A stretch of DNA of 8,529 nt, taken from Syntrophaceae bacterium UBA7520 (lineage in GTDB: Bacteria > Desulfobacterota > Syntrophia > Syntrophales > Smithellaceae). The DNA is taken from positions 1-8,529 of the forward strand of contig DLNC01000039.1 in the NCBI GenBank assembly GCA_002478265.1. The letters are read 5' to 3'. Of the stretch, positions 6,485 through 8,529 are shown piece by piece. The notes under the pieces were generated by a model. The model was given only the letters and a program-made list of their open reading frames with translations, did not search any database and was not told where the DNA came from. The first letter of the stretch is position 1. Each line of letters opens with the position of its first letter. Both the position numbers and the translations under genes were made by a program.

Positions 6485-6934
6485 ATGAAATCCAGATTCA
6501 AGGCGCTCATCATCGTGATGATAATTTTATTTGTTCCTTCTTCCTTGCTGGCGGCGGATTTCGGCTGGATGCCGCGTTTTAACGAGCAGGCGGAGGCTAA
6601 TTTTGTCGATTTCCGCGCGAAACTCGCCGCGCGTTTTAATATCGGGCCCGCGCAGGTGGAGGCGGTGATCAGCAATTTTCCCAAAGCCGCCGACGCTTAT
6701 GTTGCCCTGCGTCTGGGAGAAATGTCCGGCAGGCCGATTGACGATGTTATGCAAAATTACAAAGCGAATCAGGGCAGGGGCTGGGGCGTTGTCGCCAAGA
6801 GTCTGGGCATCAAACCCGGCTCGAAAGAATTCCACGCGCTGAAACGAGGCGATGATTTATACGGCGATACCGGCAAAGGGAAAAAGGGGAAAAATAAAGA
6901 TAAAAGTAAAAAAGACAAAGGAAAGAATAAATAA
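6485..6934 (+). CDS. Secreted periplasmic protein with GRGWG motif and Lys-rich tail
   Basis: This 149-residue protein has a cleavable signal peptide (about residues 1-23, ending S-L-L-A before A-D-F-G-W). A helical region follows with the segment N-Y-K-A-N-Q-G-R-G-W-G (91-101) and then G-I-K-P-G-S-K-E-F-H (108-117). A similar 'G-x-G-W-G...G-I-K-P-G-S' pattern is familiar from uncharacterised periplasmic proteins of Desulfobacterota, where the function is not known. The last 20 residues (130-149) contain 11 lysines among glycine, asparagine and aspartate and are probably disordered; they could bind polyanions such as lipopolysaccharide, teichoic-like polymers or nucleic acid. ATG 6485 is preferred because AGGAGG (6473-6478) is six bases upstream; the GTG at 6482 would be only three bases away. 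The coding DNA for the tail is almost all purines. Confidence 0.82.
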   Translation: MKSRFKALIIVMIILFVPSSLLAADFGWMPRFNEQAEANFVDFRAKLAARFNIGPAQVEAVISNFPKAADAYVALRLGEMSGRPIDDVMQNYKANQGRGWGVVAKSLGIKPGSKEFHALKRGDDLYGDTGKGKKGKNKDKSKKDKGKNK

Positions 6935-6961
6935 CTATCAAGGCAAAACAGGGGGGTGGTT

Positions 6962-7228
6962 ATGAAGTTAAATGTGAAAGCGTTTGCGCTGACGTGCGCA
7001 ATTTTATGGAGCGTAGCCTTATTCGGAATTACGTGGTGGATTATCGCGCTGGATGGCATAACAAATGAAATAACGATAATCGGCAGGCTTTATCGCGGCT
7101 ACAACATTAGCCCGCTGGGCAGCGTTATCGGGTTGGGCTGGGGATTAGTTGATGGATTGATCGGCGGGGCGATATTCGCCTGGCTTTACAATCTGATAAC
7201 AGGAAAATTTGAGAAGAAGAATAAATGA
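6962..7228 (+). CDS. Small holin-like two-helix membrane protein
   Basis: The 88-residue product has two predicted membrane helices, about residues 6-30 and 52-79, a polar connecting segment (31-51) containing G-R-L-Y-R-G-Y, and a lysine-rich C terminus. The second helix is glycine-rich (G-L-G-W-G-L-V-D-G-L-I-G-G) with an aspartate in it, which suggests helix packing or oligomerisation. From memory, proteins of this pattern are often labelled 'bacteriophage holin' in Desulfobacterota genomes, but no phage genes are present here, so a lytic role is unsupported; a general small membrane protein is as likely. ATG 6962 is preferred; the GTG at 6956 overlaps the G-rich ribosome site (6951-6957). 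Its stop overlaps the next gene's start (ATGA at 7225-7228), which points to coupled translation. Confidence 0.8.
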   Translation: MKLNVKAFALTCAILWSVALFGITWWIIALDGITNEITIIGRLYRGYNISPLGSVIGLGWGLVDGLIGGAIFAWLYNLITGKFEKKNK

Positions 7229-7770
7229 TGAAAAAAATGCCGCTTCGTAAGGTATTCACGCTGATAGAATCAGGGCCGGTTGTCCTCGTTACGACAAATG
7301 ACGGCCGGCAGAACAATATAATGACTATTTCCTGGACCATGGTGGTCGATTTCACGCCGCAATTTGCCATAACCACGGGGCCTTGGAACTATTCTTTTGC
7401 CGCGCTAAAGAAATCAAAAGAATGCGTGCTCGCTATTCCCACGGTTGATCTCATTGATCAGGTTGTTGACGTGGGAACTTGCTCCGGCGCCGACACGGAC
7501 AAATTCGAAAAGTTTGGGCTGACTCCCGTGAAGGGAAAATATGTCTGCGCTTCCTTGATCAAAGAATGCCTGGCCAATATCGAATGCAAAGTTATCGATA
7601 TCATCAAGAGGCATAATATAGTTGTTTTGGAAGCGCTCGCCGCTTACTTCGATACTTCACGCAAAGAGAAACGAACCATTCACGCGGTTGGCGACGGAAC
7701 TTTTATCGTGGACGGACGCAAGTTGGATCGAAGAAAAATGATGCATGCGAAGCTTCCGGATGGTGTGTAA
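7225..7770 (+). CDS. Flavin reductase-like FMN-binding protein (flavoredoxin-like)
   Basis: This 181-residue protein has the split-barrel fold of the flavin reductase-like domain family. Visible family features are G-P-V-V-L-V-T-T near residues 17-24 followed by N-N-I-M-T-I-S-W-T (30-38), which line the FMN site. A T-C-S-G-A-D-T-D-K-F-E-K-F-G-L motif (85-99) corresponds to the conserved S-G-x-D-x-D-K-F region. Relatives include Desulfovibrio flavoredoxin and NAD(P)H:flavin reductases; they bind FMN and pass electrons between a donor and an acceptor in the cytoplasm. Five cysteines (67, 86, 108, 115, 121) are notable but do not form an iron-sulfur motif. The start overlaps the previous stop by four bases; ATG 7228 is an alternative. 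With the nitroreductase upstream this is the second flavoprotein in the window, but no direct link is shown. Confidence 0.88.
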   Translation: MMKKMPLRKVFTLIESGPVVLVTTNDGRQNNIMTISWTMVVDFTPQFAITTGPWNYSFAALKKSKECVLAIPTVDLIDQVVDVGTCSGADTDKFEKFGLTPVKGKYVCASLIKECLANIECKVIDIIKRHNIVVLEALAAYFDTSRKEKRTIHAVGDGTFIVDGRKLDRRKMMHAKLPDGV

Positions 7771-7779
7771 ATTATCGTT

Positions 7780-7807
7780 TTGGCTAAACTTGTCTTAGCG
7801 CTATACT
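7780..7807 (+). promoter_or_regulatory. Candidate promoter for the AT-rich last gene
   Basis: TATACT (7802-7807) matches five of six -10 bases and TTGGCT (7780-7785) matches four of six -35 bases, 16 bases apart, within the 58-base gap before ATG 7829. The same stretch contains a short inverted repeat, GCTAA (7783-7787) with TTAGC (7795-7799), overlapping the -35 box, which could be an operator half-site pair. No terminator with a T-run separates this gene from the flavin reductase. Judged by eye only. Confidence 0.3.
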
Positions 7808-7828
7808 TAAAAATGGTAAATAATTATC

Positions 7829-8524
7829 ATGACTAAAACTGCTCGAATAACTCTATTTATAATTTCTCTATTTTTGTTAATCTTGATTTTCTTTGTTACA
7901 ACAGGACAAGTATTGCCTTCATCAGAACATGCCGTTGTTCTTTTCGCTGCGTTGCTAATGATTTCATTTGTGACACTTTTTCTTGAGCATTATTTTACAA
8001 CACCAACAGATGTTCTTGCTTCAACTATTGCAATATTACTTTTGTTATCGCCACTTCATTCTCATTTATCAAGATTTGGTCAATGGTATTGGATTTTTTA
8101 TGGCTACAATCTTCTTTTACTTATTACTTCGTTGATCGCACTATTATTATTAGATAAAAACACATCACAGTCTTCGAAAAGAAACCGCGTATCATTAGTT
8201 TTAAAAAGATTTTCTGTTTTTTTTGGTAATGGACGTTTTCTCTTTTGCGTATTGTTCATTCTAACACTTTTTTTCTATGTTGATAGTCAGTCAATACAAT
8301 TTCTTATTTTAGCTATCTACGCAACGATGATACTTTTTGTTGACCCTAAAAGTTTTGTTTTCTCTTCTTGGAAAAAAGAAAGAAAGGTACATAATGACAT
8401 AGGTGAGATAATTGGTGTGCAATCCAAAAATACGTTCTTGGCAAAATTATATGCGGAACGTGTTCCAGTTAAACGTTTCGATATGGTTGAATTTCGTTAT
8501 TCTATGGAGAGCTATAGTCAATAG
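7829..8524 (+). CDS. Six-helix membrane protein ending in a HAS-barrel-like segment; possibly the broken N-terminal part of a HerA-type ATPase
   Basis: The 231-residue frame encodes six predicted membrane helices (about residues 8-26, 33-53, 62-77, 86-108, 136-150, 155-171) and a basic W-K-K-E-R-K junction (181-186). A soluble end follows, beginning D-I-G-E-I-I-G-V-Q-S-K-N-T-F (190-203). That segment looks like the first strands of the HAS-barrel that precedes the ATPase core in HerA/FtsK-type proteins, and membrane-helix plus HerA-like ATPases occur in defence islands; this assignment is by pattern and is inference. The barrel seems cut short, since only about 40 residues of it precede the TAG at 8522-8524. 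No Walker motif lies inside the window. The gene is far more AT-rich than its neighbours and has different codon use, so recent transfer is likely. The Shine-Dalgarno is weak. It may instead be a complete unknown membrane protein. Confidence 0.6.
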   Translation: MTKTARITLFIISLFLLILIFFVTTGQVLPSSEHAVVLFAALLMISFVTLFLEHYFTTPTDVLASTIAILLLLSPLHSHLSRFGQWYWIFYGYNLLLLITSLIALLLLDKNTSQSSKRNRVSLVLKRFSVFFGNGRFLFCVLFILTLFFYVDSQSIQFLILAIYATMILFVDPKSFVFSSWKKERKVHNDIGEIIGVQSKNTFLAKLYAERVPVKRFDMVEFRYSMESYSQ

Positions 8525-8529
8525 TTGTG

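Noticed and set aside
6956..6958. GTG as start of the holin-like gene
   Set aside because: Overlaps the G-rich ribosome site; ATG 6962 follows at a workable distance.
6379..7059. Long open frames on the - strand across the small genes
   Set aside because: They overlap well-supported + strand genes with ribosome sites and signal peptides, and show no domain or start signal of their own.
1..8529. tRNA, rRNA, CRISPR array, insertion sequence or transposase
   Set aside because: No cloverleaf, repeat-spacer pattern, terminal inverted repeats or transposase motifs seen on either strand by eye.

Overview
The window is 8.5 kb of bacterial chromosome in which every gene I can support reads on the + strand, with short gaps. 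The gene content (a fatty acyl-CoA ligase, an AsmA-type envelope protein, a ferredoxin-nitroreductase fusion, a flavoredoxin-like flavin reductase, several small lipoproteins and periplasmic proteins) fits a Gram-negative anaerobe. The protein style and intermediate GC suggest a Desulfobacterota/'deltaproteobacterial' syntroph or relative (Syntrophus/Smithella-like). That assignment is inference from gene style; no rRNA or marker gene is present.

Left part (1-5120): the 3' part of an acyl-CoA synthetase gene is cut by the window edge. After 42 bases comes an 885-residue AsmA-like protein, anchored by one N-terminal membrane helix and probably spanning the periplasm. A 284-base gap follows, holding a candidate 50-residue lipoprotein gene (4070-4222) and a perfect 10-base direct repeat that brackets the ribosome site of the next gene. 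That gene encodes a nitroreductase with two [4Fe-4S] ferredoxin motifs at its N terminus.

Middle part (5144-7228): a run of small, co-directional, mostly envelope-related genes, most with strong Shine-Dalgarno sequences: a two-helix membrane protein with a soluble C-terminal domain, a stand-alone LysM protein, a small helical lipoprotein, a secreted protein with a GRGWG motif and a lysine-rich tail, and a holin-like two-helix membrane protein. The last overlaps the flavin reductase gene by four bases (ATGA), which suggests translational coupling. Two clear stem-loops lie between these genes (5647-5681 and 6400-6438). For three genes the longest open frame starts at a GTG lying in or just after the Shine-Dalgarno, and I moved the start downstream (5727, 6485, 6962).

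Right part (7771-8529): base composition changes abruptly. The last gene is much more AT-rich than the rest (two 60-base samples counted by hand were 30% GC each) and encodes six predicted membrane helices followed by the start of what looks like a HerA-type HAS-barrel. Its frame stops at 8524, five bases before the window ends and apparently inside that domain. This looks like the left edge of horizontally acquired, possibly defence-related, DNA and is the most interesting part of the window.
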